64,000 bases of DNA from Solitalea koreensis (GTDB lineage Bacteria; Bacteroidota; Bacteroidia; Sphingobacteriales; Sphingobacteriaceae): positions 248,001 to 312,000 of the forward strand of contig NZ_FXSZ01000003.1 in assembly GCF_900182575.1 (NCBI RefSeq), in the 5' to 3' direction. The notes below the pieces were generated by a model, which was not told the DNA's origin, made no database searches, and saw nothing but the letters and a program-made list of their open reading frames with translations. The number at the start of each line of letters is the position of its first letter. Within the stretch, counting starts at the first letter, position 1. Shown here in pieces: positions 34,797 to 43,714 of the stretch. The position numbers and the translations under genes are program-made.

Positions 34797-35354
34797 TTAT
34801 AATCGATCATTATCTAGTAAGAATTTTACTTTCAAAACAGCGGCAATAGTCATTGAATCAGTAATCTGGCCTTTCATAACCATTTCAAAAACCTGCTCAA
34901 ATGGTATTTTTTTTATAATTAGTTGTTCGGTTTCTTCAGGTTCGGCCTCCTGTTGAGTAAGTCCTTGCGCAACATACAAGATTGATTTTTCGTCAGAAAC
35001 TGAATTAGAAAGGTACATTTCCTGAATCTTGGTCCAGCGTTCAGCTTTTAAACCGGTTTCTTCCAATAATTCTCGTTGGGCTGATGCTAAGGGATCTGTA
35101 TTTAACGGGCCGCCTCCTTCCGGGATTTCCCAGCTGTATTGATTTAATGGATAACGGTATTGCCCCACAAGCCAGGTATTCAAATTTTCATCTAAAGGCA
35201 AAATGCCAATGGCCAGATTTTTGAAAGATACAACTCCATATATACCTTCGCCTCCGGATGGATTAATTACTTGGTGTTCGGTAAGGCTAATCCACGGGTT
35301 TTTATATTTTAACTCTGATTGAACAGTAGTCCATGGGTTTTTATTTTCATCCAT
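34797..35354 (-). CDS. NUDIX hydrolase, ADP-ribose pyrophosphatase type
   Basis: A 185-residue NUDIX enzyme. The ATG at 35354 was chosen because longer in-frame versions run through the metK terminator region. The Nudix box is GGGPLNT...RELLEETGL, with the metal-binding REx2EE core at 94-100 intact; the first conserved Glu of the box appears as Thr86. The upstream PLNQYSWEIPEG segment is typical of ADP-sugar hydrolases. It is followed at eight bases by plsC. Confidence 0.88.
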   Translation of the reverse strand: MDENKNPWTTVQSELKYKNPWISLTEHQVINPSGGEGIYGVVSFKNLAIGILPLDENLNTWLVGQYRYPLNQYSWEIPEGGGPLNTDPLASAQRELLEETGLKAERWTKIQEMYLSNSVSDEKSILYVAQGLTQQEAEPEETEQLIIKKIPFEQVFEMVMKGQITDSMTIAAVLKVKFLLDNDRL

Positions 35355-35461
35355 TGCGACAAAAATAAGTAAATTTTGTTTCTCGCTTAGTCGTTGAGGT
35401 CGATGAGAAAAACATTGTTGATTTTGTGGTTCTGCACTGAAATTTATTCTAAATCTCAAAA

Positions 35462-35500
35462 CATGGAAAAACCTCTTCAACTCATCTTGAAGAGGCCTTT
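35462..35500 (-). terminator. Terminator after metK
   Basis: A 9-bp perfect stem (35472-35480 with 35487-35495, core CCTCTTCAA) followed by T residues on the minus strand, about 70 bases after the metK stop. Confidence 0.7.
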
Positions 35501-35564
35501 CCAATGTTTGACAATCGCCGAAATGATTGTCTTTATTCTTTGATCTATCTTCTTTATCTCAAAA

Positions 35565-36818
35565 TTATAAATTAAAAGCAGCCTTGATTTTGTCTACATA
35601 ATCAAGCTTCTCCCAGGTAAATAATTCTACTTCTTTTGTGAATTTTTCACCTGTTGGAGAGAAGAAGGATTTGGTAACCACTTCATTTTTACGCCCCATG
35701 TGCCCATAAGCAGCAGTTTCCAAATAAATTGGATTACGAAGCTTTAAGCGTTGTTCAATATAATAAGGACGTAGGTCGAAAATTTCACTTACTTTTTTCG
35801 AAATTTCACCATCTGTTAGGTTAACTTTTGCGGTACCATACGTATTAACGTATAAACCGCAAGGCTGTGCAACGCCAATCGCGTATGATACCTGAACAAG
35901 TACTTCATCACATACTCCGGCAGCAACTAAGTTTTTAGCAATGTGACGAGTTGCATAGGCTGCAGAACGGTCTACTTTTGAAGGATCTTTTCCTGAAAAT
36001 GCTCCGCCTCCGTGGGCGCCTTTCCCACCGTATGTATCAACAATAATTTTGCGGCCGGTTAATCCGGTGTCGCCATGAGGCCCTCCAATTACGAATTTGC
36101 CGGTTGGGTTGATATGAAAAGTAATCTGATCATCAAACAAAGCCTGGATATCACTTTTCTGTTTCGCTTTAACTCTTGGAATAAGCACCTTGATAATGTC
36201 TTCGCGAATTTTAAGTGCCATATTCTCTTCGGTGTCGAAATCGTCGTGTTGGGTCGACACAACAATTGTATCAATACGTACCGGACGGTGATCGTCGCTG
36301 TATTCAATCGTTACCTGAGATTTTGCATCAGGACGTAAATAGGTTATATCACTGTTTTCACGTCGAAGAGCTGCCAGTTCAATTAATAATTGATGAGCTA
36401 AATCAAGTGCCAATGGCATATAGTGATCAGTCTCATTTGTAGCATAACCGAACATCATTCCCTGGTCGCCGGCTCCCTGATCTTCAGGCTTGGTACGAAC
36501 AACACCTTGGTTTATATCACTTGATTGTTCATGGATGGCTGAAAGAACACCACATGAATTGGCTTCAAACATGTATTCGCTTTTAGTATATCCAATTTTG
36601 CGAATCACTTCACGCGCAATTTGTTGAACATCTAAATACGTTTTTGATTTCACTTCGCCTGCCAAAATTACCTGACCTGTGGTAACCAGCGTTTCACAAG
36701 CTACCTTTGATTCTGGATCAAAAGCCAAGAAATTATCGATCAATGCATCAGAAATCTGATCTGCTACTTTATCAGGGTGTCCTTCTGAAACAGATTCAGA
36801 TGTAAATAAATAAGCCAT
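35565..36818 (-). CDS. metK: S-adenosylmethionine synthetase
   Basis: Makes S-adenosylmethionine from methionine and ATP. At 417 residues it is somewhat longer than the usual 380-400. Family landmarks are the N-terminal SESVSEGHPDK, GAGDQGMMFGYA at about 113-124, GGPHGDTGLTGRKIIVDTYGG at about 247-267 (core GDTGLTGRK) and GGGAFSGKDPSKVDRSAAY. It has its own promoter, a SAM-II-like leader RNA and a terminator, so it is expressed as a single gene under feedback control. Confidence 0.97.
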   Translation of the reverse strand: MAYLFTSESVSEGHPDKVADQISDALIDNFLAFDPESKVACETLVTTGQVILAGEVKSKTYLDVQQIAREVIRKIGYTKSEYMFEANSCGVLSAIHEQSSDINQGVVRTKPEDQGAGDQGMMFGYATNETDHYMPLALDLAHQLLIELAALRRENSDITYLRPDAKSQVTIEYSDDHRPVRIDTIVVSTQHDDFDTEENMALKIREDIIKVLIPRVKAKQKSDIQALFDDQITFHINPTGKFVIGGPHGDTGLTGRKIIVDTYGGKGAHGGGAFSGKDPSKVDRSAAYATRHIAKNLVAAGVCDEVLVQVSYAIGVAQPCGLYVNTYGTAKVNLTDGEISKKVSEIFDLRPYYIEQRLKLRNPIYLETAAYGHMGRKNEVVTKSFFSPTGEKFTKEVELFTWEKLDYVDKIKAAFNL

Positions 36819-36883
36819 AAGTTTATACTTCTATAAAATAAAAATGATCAGAATGGTATGATTGGAAGGATAAAAAGCAGGTC

Positions 36884-36936
36884 TATTGGTTTTAGCACTT
36901 TTTAACGTGGTTGCAATCAATCAAATCATTCCACAT
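36884..36936 (-). ncRNA. SAM-II-class riboswitch in the metK leader
   Basis: Read on the minus strand, helix P1 pairs GUGG (36934-36931) with CCAC (36910-36907). Between and after it come the conserved SAM-II elements UGAUUU (36928-36923), UUGCAA (36916-36911), GUUAAA (36906-36901) and GCUAAAA (36896-36890). The pseudoknot AUUG (36921-36918) with CAAU (36888-36885) is maintained although its bases differ from the well-known SAM-II example. It starts within a few bases of the predicted transcript 5' end. Confidence 0.85.
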
Positions 36937-36945
36937 ATCGAGGCG

Positions 36946-36973
36946 CAAAAATAATAATTATTTTATAAAACAA
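36946..36973 (-). promoter_or_regulatory. Promoter of metK
   Basis: Minus-strand TATTTTTG (36946-36953), an exact TAnnTTTG match, with TTG (36971-36973) 17 bases upstream. Transcription would begin just before the riboswitch. Confidence 0.65.
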
Positions 36974-37094
36974 TCTGTCATGCCATGGTAAATAATGATT
37001 GGTTCATTTTGAGAGCATTGTCTATTATTGAAGCCTTGCCGATAAATTGGTCTTCTTTCTATGCACAAGCGTTATGATCTATTTAGTATTCGAC

Positions 37095-37102
37095 TAACTT
37101 TG
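37095..37102 (+). promoter_or_regulatory. Candidate -7 element for the lipid kinase gene
   Basis: TAACTTTG matches TAnnTTTG exactly, about 31 bases before the TTG start at 37134. The -33 region is poor. Confidence 0.45.
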
Positions 37103-37133
37103 CGATATTCATAACAGTTTTAAAACATTAGCG

Positions 37134-38018
37134 TTGACAAAAAAGAACATATTGTTTGTAATAAACCCCATTTCAGGTGGGCGAAGCAAGCATAGAGTTG
37201 AATCCTCTATCATTGAAAAATTAGATCATAGCATTTATGAATATGAAATGGCGTATTCAAATGCAGTTGATCATGCCCGAAAACTTTCTAAATCGGCTGC
37301 TTATCTTGGCTTTGATGTGGTTGTTGCAGTAGGGGGTGATGGTACTGTTAATGAGGTTGCCCGCGGCTTGTTAAGTATTAACTCTCATGCAGCATTGGGC
37401 GTAATTCCCTTCGGTTCAGGTAATGGTTTGGCCAGGCATCTGGGTATACCAATGGATATAGAGAAGGCAATAGAAGTGCTCAATAAACATGATCTTATTT
37501 CAATAGATACCGCTGTTATGAATGAGGAGCCTTTTTTTAACGTTGCAGGTACAGGTTTTGACGCGCACATCAGTTTTCTTTTTGCTAATGATAAAAAGCG
37601 GGGGCTTTGGGGTTACGCTAAGGCGGTGCTAAATGAATTCGCTAACTATAAGCCTCAGAAATATGCCATCTCAATTGATGGAAAACTGTTGGAAAGAAAT
37701 GCATTTATGTTAAGCATTGCTAACTCAAGTCAATTTGGTAATAACGCTCATATTGCACCTCATGCAAGTTTGGTCGATGGTGTTTTAGATATTGCAATTG
37801 TTAAGCCTTTTCCTTTGTATCAATTTCCTGTTTTGGCATTTCGATTGTTGGCTCGTAATGTGGATAAATCTGATTATGTAGAGATTATAAAAGGATCTGA
37901 GATAAAAATTAAACGATTAGAGGCAGGCCCAATTCACCTTGATGGAGAACCACGGGAGATGGGTGCTGAATTAGAGATTAAGGTACGTCCTGGTACATTA
38001 AATGTTCTCAAGAATTAA
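37134..38018 (+). CDS. Diacylglycerol kinase-family lipid kinase (YegS/DgkB type)
   Basis: A 294-residue cytoplasmic lipid kinase. The start is a TTG at 37134, supported because the conserved strand KKNILFVINPISGG begins at once and no ATG precedes it in frame. Nucleotide-binding motifs are GGDGTVNEVARGL at about 65-77 and PFGSGNGLARHL at about 95-106. The C-terminal beta-sandwich ends with LDGEPREMG at about 270. Substrate could be diacylglycerol, a sphingoid base or another lipid. Confidence 0.9.
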   Translation: MTKKNILFVINPISGGRSKHRVESSIIEKLDHSIYEYEMAYSNAVDHARKLSKSAAYLGFDVVVAVGGDGTVNEVARGLLSINSHAALGVIPFGSGNGLARHLGIPMDIEKAIEVLNKHDLISIDTAVMNEEPFFNVAGTGFDAHISFLFANDKKRGLWGYAKAVLNEFANYKPQKYAISIDGKLLERNAFMLSIANSSQFGNNAHIAPHASLVDGVLDIAIVKPFPLYQFPVLAFRLLARNVDKSDYVEIIKGSEIKIKRLEAGPIHLDGEPREMGAELEIKVRPGTLNVLKN

Positions 38019-38063
38019 GAGGTCAACACAAAGAAGTATTGTTTTTGTTCCTATATATAAGTA

Positions 38064-38408
38064 ATGATGAAAAAGAGTAAAAATATTTCAGGAGTAGTTT
38101 TTTCAACAGATCCAGATTTTAATTATCAGTTTGATGATGCCCCGGAACAAGAAACATTGCCTCCAAACAAACAAGATTTACGTGTACAACTCGATAAAAA
38201 ACAGCGTGGAGGGAAAGCTGTTACACTGATAACCGGATTTATTGGAACCACAACCGATCTGGAAGTTTTGGGTAAAAAATTGAAAACAAAATGTGGAGTT
38301 GGGGGAAGCGCAAAAGATGGCGAAATTCTTATTCAAGGGGACTTTAGGGATAAGATTATTGCTTTTTTGCAAGCTGATGGATATAAAGTAAAAAAAATCG
38401 GAGGCTAA
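38064..38408 (+). CDS. SUI1/eIF1-family translation factor (YciH-like)
   Basis: A 114-residue protein. Residues about 40-110 form the SUI1 domain: RVQLDKKQRGGKAVTLITG and the later GTTTDLEVLGKKLKTKCG and GEILIQGDFRDKI segments match bacterial YciH proteins. These bind the small ribosomal subunit and influence start-codon fidelity in related systems. It lies 45 bases after the lipid kinase gene and may share its transcript. Confidence 0.88.
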   Translation: MMKKSKNISGVVFSTDPDFNYQFDDAPEQETLPPNKQDLRVQLDKKQRGGKAVTLITGFIGTTTDLEVLGKKLKTKCGVGGSAKDGEILIQGDFRDKIIAFLQADGYKVKKIGG

Positions 38409-38556
38409 TAAGGATATTAAAAACTGGGTTTAAACTGTTTAAATGCTTGTTGTTGTAGCGTAAAAATAACACTAAGCTGTTGCTTGAACCGCCTTTGTTT
38501 TGACAATTAAGGCTATTTTACTCATTTTTGTCTTACCAATCAATAATACTTTTTTT

Positions 38557-40173
38557 ATGGAGAATGAACTTGGATTCAAGGCTCCGCACGCAACTTTAAA
38601 GGATCTCGGAATCAATAATGTTGCTGCCGCCTATTGGAATTTAACACCATCAGAATTAATTGAAAAAGCGGTTGTCCGGGGAGAAGGACACCTAGTGGAT
38701 TCAGGAGCTCTAGCCATTGATACCGGGGAGTTTACTGGCCGATCACCAAAAGATCGTTTTATTGTCGCTGACGAAGTAACAGAAAATGCGGTGTGGTGGG
38801 GAGACATCAATATTAAGTTTTCACCTGAAAAATTTGATGCCCTCTATAACAAAATGACAGCATTCCTTAATGGAAAAACTGTTTTTGTTCGTGATTCTTA
38901 TGCATGTGCTGACCCGGCATACAAACTTAACATCCGGGTTGTTGCAGAAGCTGCGTATCAGAGCCTGTTCGCCAACAACCTTTTTCTCCGACCAACTCAA
39001 GATGAGCTATTAAGCTTTAATCCTGAGTGGACAATCATAGCTATCCCTTCGTTTATGGCTGATCCGGCTGTAGATGGAACCCGTCAACATAATTTCGCGG
39101 TGTTAAACTTTACCCGTAAGGTTATTTTAATTGGCGGTACAGGGTATACTGGTGAAATTAAAAAAGGAATTTTCTCTGCTTTAAATTTCATTTTACCTCA
39201 TCAAAAAAATGTACTGTCGATGCATTGTTCGGCAAACATTGGTAAAGACGGAGATACGGCTATTTTCTTTGGTTTGTCAGGAACTGGAAAAACTACATTG
39301 TCAGCTGATCCAAATCGTGCACTTATCGGGGATGATGAGCATGGTTGGGCAGGAAATTCTGTTTTTAACTTCGAAGGGGGCTGTTATGCAAAGTGTGTTG
39401 ATTTAACTGCTGAGAAAGAACCTCAAATCTTCAACGCAATTAAATTCGGTTCTTTATTAGAAAATGTACGTTGTTTTGAAGGCACTTCTACTGTTGATTT
39501 CTCCAATATTACCGTAACCGAGAATACTCGTGTTTCGTATCCTATTGAGTATATTGATAATGCAGTTAGGCCTTCTGTAGGAACGGCACCTAAAAACATC
39601 TTCTTCCTTACTGCGGATGCTTTTGGGGTATTGCCTCCTATTTCTAAATTAACAAAGGGACAGGCAATGTTTCATTTTATTTCCGGTTACACTGCAAAGG
39701 TTGCCGGAACTGAAGCCGGTGTTACAGAGCCACAGGCTACATTCTCAGCAGGTTTCGGAAAAGCATTCCTTCCTCTGCATCCGACTAAATATGCCGATTT
39801 GTTGGGTAAAAAGATGGATGAGAACAAAGTTAATGTTTGGTTAATCAATACTGGATGGACAGGCGGCCCTTATGGCGTGGGTTCACGTATGAAATTAGCA
39901 TTTACAAGAGCAATGATTACAGCAGCTCTTAATGGGGAATTAGATAATGTAGATTACCAAACGGATTCTGTATTCGGACTTCATATTCCAATTACTTGTC
40001 CTAATGTTCCATCAGAAATATTAAATCCAGTGAATACCTGGGCTGATAAAGAGGCATATGCGATTAAAGCTCATGATCTTGCAGGTAGGTTTATTAAGAA
40101 TTTCGAACAGTTTGCTGATGCAGCAAGTGCCGAAATTAAAGAAGCTATGCCAAAGGTTACAGCTCATGTATAA
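38557..40173 (+). CDS. pckA: Phosphoenolpyruvate carboxykinase (ATP)
   Basis: Converts oxaloacetate and ATP to phosphoenolpyruvate, CO2 and ADP, the entry step of gluconeogenesis from C4 acids. The ATG at 38557 (MENELGFKAPH) begins the conserved protein; an upstream in-frame start adds a hydrophobic stretch absent in the family. The P-loop GLSGTGKTT is at 239-247 and kinase motif 2 GDDEHGW at 258-264. Length is 538 residues. It is monocistronic, ending in a strong terminator. Confidence 0.96.
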   Translation: MENELGFKAPHATLKDLGINNVAAAYWNLTPSELIEKAVVRGEGHLVDSGALAIDTGEFTGRSPKDRFIVADEVTENAVWWGDINIKFSPEKFDALYNKMTAFLNGKTVFVRDSYACADPAYKLNIRVVAEAAYQSLFANNLFLRPTQDELLSFNPEWTIIAIPSFMADPAVDGTRQHNFAVLNFTRKVILIGGTGYTGEIKKGIFSALNFILPHQKNVLSMHCSANIGKDGDTAIFFGLSGTGKTTLSADPNRALIGDDEHGWAGNSVFNFEGGCYAKCVDLTAEKEPQIFNAIKFGSLLENVRCFEGTSTVDFSNITVTENTRVSYPIEYIDNAVRPSVGTAPKNIFFLTADAFGVLPPISKLTKGQAMFHFISGYTAKVAGTEAGVTEPQATFSAGFGKAFLPLHPTKYADLLGKKMDENKVNVWLINTGWTGGPYGVGSRMKLAFTRAMITAALNGELDNVDYQTDSVFGLHIPITCPNVPSEILNPVNTWADKEAYAIKAHDLAGRFIKNFEQFADAASAEIKEAMPKVTAHV

Positions 40174-40201
40174 TCTTTAATAATAATAATAGTGTGTGTG
40201 T

Positions 40202-40238
40202 AAAGCTCTCTCGAATTTCGAGGGAGCTTTTTTTTTTA
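40202..40238 (+). terminator. Terminator after pckA
   Basis: A 13-bp stem with one G-T pair (40202-40214 with 40218-40230, core AAAGCTC) and a run of at least nine T residues. Confidence 0.92.
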
Positions 40239-40351
40239 AAAAAAAGGGCAATTTGACTCAATTGTAAAATAAAATTCTGCCAAATTGAGCGCAACTAGTG
40301 TTAAATAATTGTTATCAGGGTAAAAAAAATTTTTTATTATTGTAAAGTTTA

Positions 40352-40359
40352 TATTTTTG
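40352..40359 (+). promoter_or_regulatory. Candidate -7 element for exbB
   Basis: TATTTTTG, an exact TAnnTTTG match, 76 bases before the exbB start. The rest of the 261-base pckA-exbB gap is very A/T-rich and shows no other recognised feature besides the pckA terminator. Confidence 0.5.
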
Positions 40360-40434
40360 CAAACGCTCTATTTATAAAAGCGTATAGAAAAGCTTATATT
40401 AAGGATTTAAAACAATAATTTAATTTTTTTAACA

Positions 40435-41277
40435 ATGGCAAACGCAGCACAAACAACAGTTAAGAAGACAGAGAACGCTAAGTTTAATTCAAATTTCGCC
40501 TCTTGGGTTATTCCTATTTGTATTATCGTAGGGGTACTCATTTACAAATTTGTGATGGGTAATCCTTCAAATTTTGAGGGCGGGATCGTAAACGAAACCG
40601 CAGAACCAGTTAAAGAGGGCGCAGGCCACTGGTTAGGTATTATCTACAAAGGTGGTTTTATCGTACCTATTTTGATGGGTTTAATTTTATTAAATCTTTC
40701 AATTGCAATTGAGCGCTTTATTACTATTCGTAAAGCTGCTGGAAAAGGATCTGCTCAAACTTTTGTAGCAAAAATTCGTTCGTTATTGTCGGCTGGTAAT
40801 GTTGATGCAGCGATTAAAGAATGTGACGTTCAACAAGGTTCAGTTGCTAACGTAGTGAAATCAGCCTTGATTAAATATAAAGAAATGGAAATTGAAACTG
40901 GTATGGACGTTGATCAGAAGGTTTTAGCAATCCAAAAAGAAGTTGAAGAAGCAACTACGTTGGAACTTCCTATGCTAGAGAAAAATTTAGTAATTACTGC
41001 TACTTTAGCATCGGTTTCAACACTTGTTGCTCTTTTAGGTACTGTATTGGGTATGATTAGAGCTTTCTCGGCTCTTGGTACCGGTGGTGCTCCTGACTCT
41101 GCTCAATTGGCTGCGGGTATTTCTGAAGCCTTGATCAATACCGCTTTAGGTATTATGAACTCAGCTATCGCGATCGTTCTTTACTCTACTTTCACTTCTC
41201 AAATCGATAAAATTACCTACGCTATTGACGAAGCTGGTTATAGTATTGTGCAAACATTCGCGGCTAAGAACAAATAA
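40435..41277 (+). CDS. exbB: ExbB/TolQ/MotA-family proton channel
   Basis: Inner-membrane proton channel subunit that energises TonB. The 280-residue protein has membrane segments at about 23-43, 72-92, 185-205 and 230-252. The first is an extra N-terminal helix beyond the three of E. coli ExbB. The conserved MotA/TolQ/ExbB core is at about 165-260 (VSTLVALLGTVLGMIRAFSALG). First gene of a cluster exbB-exbD-exbD-tonB-81aa-pstS-like-TPR on the same strand. Confidence 0.93.
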   Translation: MANAAQTTVKKTENAKFNSNFASWVIPICIIVGVLIYKFVMGNPSNFEGGIVNETAEPVKEGAGHWLGIIYKGGFIVPILMGLILLNLSIAIERFITIRKAAGKGSAQTFVAKIRSLLSAGNVDAAIKECDVQQGSVANVVKSALIKYKEMEIETGMDVDQKVLAIQKEVEEATTLELPMLEKNLVITATLASVSTLVALLGTVLGMIRAFSALGTGGAPDSAQLAAGISEALINTALGIMNSAIAIVLYSTFTSQIDKITYAIDEAGYSIVQTFAAKNK

Positions 41278-41346
41278 TCCTCGCGTTGTTTTATACAGCT
41301 GATAGTTAGATACTTAATTCATAAATATTCGTTAAATTAGATATAA

Positions 41347-41949
41347 ATGTCAAAAGTTAAAGTTCCACGCAAAAGCACTTGGGTCGACATGACGGCGATG
41401 ACGGATGTTGCTTTCTTGCTTTTGACTTTTTTTATGCTGGCAACAACTGCAAGGCCTGAAGAACCGGTTACGGTTGATACTCCTTCGTCAATTGCGGAGT
41501 TTAAGCTTCCGGATACCAAAGTGATTATTGTTACTGTTGATAAGACAGGAAGAGTATTCTTTGATTTGAAAGGGAAGGACTTCAGAAGAGCATTGATTGA
41601 GAAGATGGCAGCAAAGAGACAAGTAGCCCTGTCTCCGGAAGAAATGGATCGATTTTCATTGCTTTCAGCATTTGGAGCACCAATGAATGAAATGAAGTCA
41701 TTTCTTGAGCTTAATCCGGATCAGCGCAAACAGTATAACGTACAAACCAAGGGTATCCCTTCTGATTCTACAAATAATGAGTTAGCTGATTGGTTGGTCG
41801 AATCTCGTAAAGTAACAGGCAATACAGCCATCATTGCTATTAAGGGTGATGTTGATGCGAACTATCCTGTTTTTAAACAGATCATCAAGACTTTGCAGGA
41901 TCAAAAAGCCAACCGATTTAACCTCATTACCGGATTGGAGAGAAAGTAG
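41347..41949 (+). CDS. exbD: ExbD/TolR-family protein, first copy, with extended periplasmic domain
   Basis: A 200-residue ExbD. The N-terminus STWVDMTAMTDVAFLLLTFFM supplies the single membrane helix with the functionally important Asp in MTDVAF. Periplasmic folding elements VDKTGRVFFDLKG and TAIIAIKGDVDANYP bracket the domain. Classical ExbD has about 140 residues; here an insertion of about 60 residues (around 85-140, rich in Met, Glu and Ser) enlarges the periplasmic part. Follows exbB by 69 bases. Confidence 0.92.
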   Translation: MSKVKVPRKSTWVDMTAMTDVAFLLLTFFMLATTARPEEPVTVDTPSSIAEFKLPDTKVIIVTVDKTGRVFFDLKGKDFRRALIEKMAAKRQVALSPEEMDRFSLLSAFGAPMNEMKSFLELNPDQRKQYNVQTKGIPSDSTNNELADWLVESRKVTGNTAIIAIKGDVDANYPVFKQIIKTLQDQKANRFNLITGLERK

Positions 41950-41976
41950 TAATAATTTTAAAAGAGACATTGAATT

Positions 41977-42618
41977 ATGGCAGATATAGATAGCTCCGGT
42001 GGTGGTAGTAGCCCAAAGAAAGGGAAAAAGAAAAGAGGTAAAAAGCTTTCTACCCGCGTTGATATGACGCCAATGGTAGACTTGGGTTTCCTTTTGATTA
42101 CTTTCTTCATGTTAACTACTAGCATGAGTAAGCCTCAAGCAATGGAAATCAACGTGCCTGATAACACTAAGATTCCTGAAAATCAGGAAACGAAGATTAA
42201 AGCTTCTCAGGCAATGACCATTCTTTTAACAGGTAAAGATCAAATTGTGTATTATTTCGGCGTTGGCGAGGAAGTACAAGAGCCGCAAATTACCGACTAT
42301 AGTGCAGGTGGTATTCGCAAGATTTTATTAGACGAAGCTCGTAAACGTAATCCTTCGTTTGATTCGATTGCTGTTTATGAAAATCAGTTCAAGTCCGGAA
42401 AGATTTCCGAAGAACTATATAAAGCGAACAGGCTTCGTATTCAAGGATATAAAAACGGTCTTATTATTTTGATTAAGGCTGACGATAAAGCACGCTATAA
42501 AAACTTTGTTGATATTCTTGACGAAATGCTGATTACAAACAATGGCCGTTATGCTATTGTTGATATTGCTCCTAGCGATTTAAAAATGATTGAGACCAAT
42601 CCTTACCTTAAAAAGTAA
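41977..42618 (+). CDS. exbD: ExbD/TolR-family protein, second copy
   Basis: A 213-residue ExbD paralogue beginning with a Gly/Ser/Lys-rich cytoplasmic tail, then the membrane segment with TRVDMTPMVDLGFLLITFFML and its conserved Asp. It has an insertion comparable in place to the first copy (about 105-160). Two different ExbD subunits beside one ExbB and one TonB are common in Bacteroidota and suggest a heteromeric periplasmic dimer. It starts 27 bases after the first exbD. Confidence 0.92.
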   Translation: MADIDSSGGGSSPKKGKKKRGKKLSTRVDMTPMVDLGFLLITFFMLTTSMSKPQAMEINVPDNTKIPENQETKIKASQAMTILLTGKDQIVYYFGVGEEVQEPQITDYSAGGIRKILLDEARKRNPSFDSIAVYENQFKSGKISEELYKANRLRIQGYKNGLIILIKADDKARYKNFVDILDEMLITNNGRYAIVDIAPSDLKMIETNPYLKK

Positions 42619-42635
42619 GATAAATATTTGTAAAA

Positions 42636-43454
42636 ATGGCAGGAAAGATAGATTTAGAAGATAGCGTCTGGTGCGAGCAAGTATTTGAAGGAAAAAATAA
42701 AAGTTACGGTGCTTACGACTTGAGAAAAAGATACTCAAGTACGTTACGAAAAAGCACAATTTTAGCGGTTATCTTTTTTTCACTCGCAATTGCGGCTCCA
42801 CTAATTGCTAAAATTATTTCAGGAATGGAACCTGAAGATAATGATATTAAGGTTGTTCAGGCTAATGAATTAATGGCGCCACCGCCACTTGATAAAGCGC
42901 AGCCGCCTCCACCACCTCCACCTTCGGAGCCACCTCCACCACCGGTGCGTACTACTATTAAGTTTACACCGCCGGTAGTCAAGAAGGATGAAGAAGTGCA
43001 TGATGAACCACCTCCAGTACAAGAGGAAATTAAGGCACAAGTTGGTACTGAAACGGTAAAAGGTAAAGATACAGGTCCTCCTCCAGTAGAAGAACCAACG
43101 ATTTCAGGAAACGGTAACGCAGTTGTTGAGGAATCAAATGAAGTGTTTTACCATGTGGAAGAGAATCCTGAATATCCGGGAGGAATTGATCAAATTGGTA
43201 AATTCATTGGAAAAACACTACGATACCCACCAATGGCCCGTGAAACCGGAGTACAAGGTCGTGTAACCGTTACTTTTGTTGTTGAAAAAGACGGTTCAAT
43301 TACCGATGTTACTGTATTAAGAGGTATAGGATCTGGCTGTGATGAAGAGGCCGTTAGAGTTATTAAAGCCATGCCGAAATGGAAACCAGGTAAGCAAAAT
43401 GGTAAACCGGTGCGTGTTCACTTTAGTTTGCCTATTATGTTTAGGTTAGACTAA
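42636..43454 (+). CDS. tonB: TonB energy-transducing protein
   Basis: A 272-residue TonB. The cytoplasmic N-terminus contains NKSYGAYDLRKRYSSTLRKS, typical of Bacteroidota TonB, then a membrane helix at about 43-64. A proline-rich spacer at about 80-150 includes runs of up to seven prolines. The C-terminal domain covers about 175-272 (YPGGIDQIGKFIGK, VTFVVEKDGSI, AMPKWKPGKQNGKPVRVHF). It couples ExbBD-derived energy to TonB-dependent outer-membrane receptors. None of those receptors is encoded in this window. Confidence 0.95.
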   Translation: MAGKIDLEDSVWCEQVFEGKNKSYGAYDLRKRYSSTLRKSTILAVIFFSLAIAAPLIAKIISGMEPEDNDIKVVQANELMAPPPLDKAQPPPPPPPSEPPPPPVRTTIKFTPPVVKKDEEVHDEPPPVQEEIKAQVGTETVKGKDTGPPPVEEPTISGNGNAVVEESNEVFYHVEENPEYPGGIDQIGKFIGKTLRYPPMARETGVQGRVTVTFVVEKDGSITDVTVLRGIGSGCDEEAVRVIKAMPKWKPGKQNGKPVRVHFSLPIMFRLD

Positions 43455-43468
43455 AAATAGTAAGCTTA

Positions 43469-43714
43469 ATGGAGCAAAATAATAATAATGATGCTAAGCA
43501 AAAATCGCCTATTCGGCGATTTTTGCTTATTTTAGGGGTAGCCTTTATTTGTGCCTATTTTGTTTTGGGGCTCATGATTATTTTCAAGCCCAATCTGTTT
43601 GTGCAATTATCGAAAACCAATAAAATTATTTTAGGATCAGCGATGATTCTATATGGGGCATTTCGTAGTTACAGGCTAATAAAGAAAAATGCTGAGGAAT
43701 ATGAAGAAGAATAA
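43469..43714 (+). CDS. Small two-helix membrane protein in the TonB cluster
   Basis: An 81-residue protein with two predicted membrane segments (about 17-38 and 49-66), an Asn-rich N-terminus and an acidic C-terminus. I recognise no named domain. It begins 14 bases after tonB and its end overlaps the following lipoprotein gene by 14 bases, so it is translationally coupled and probably belongs functionally to the cluster. Confidence 0.75.
   Translation: MEQNNNNDAKQKSPIRRFLLILGVAFICAYFVLGLMIIFKPNLFVQLSKTNKIILGSAMILYGAFRSYRLIKKNAEEYEEE

Noticed and set aside
38500..38556. Upstream extension of pckA starting with a hydrophobic segment
   Set aside because: Family members begin near MENELGF-like residues and are cytoplasmic; the extension would create a false signal peptide.
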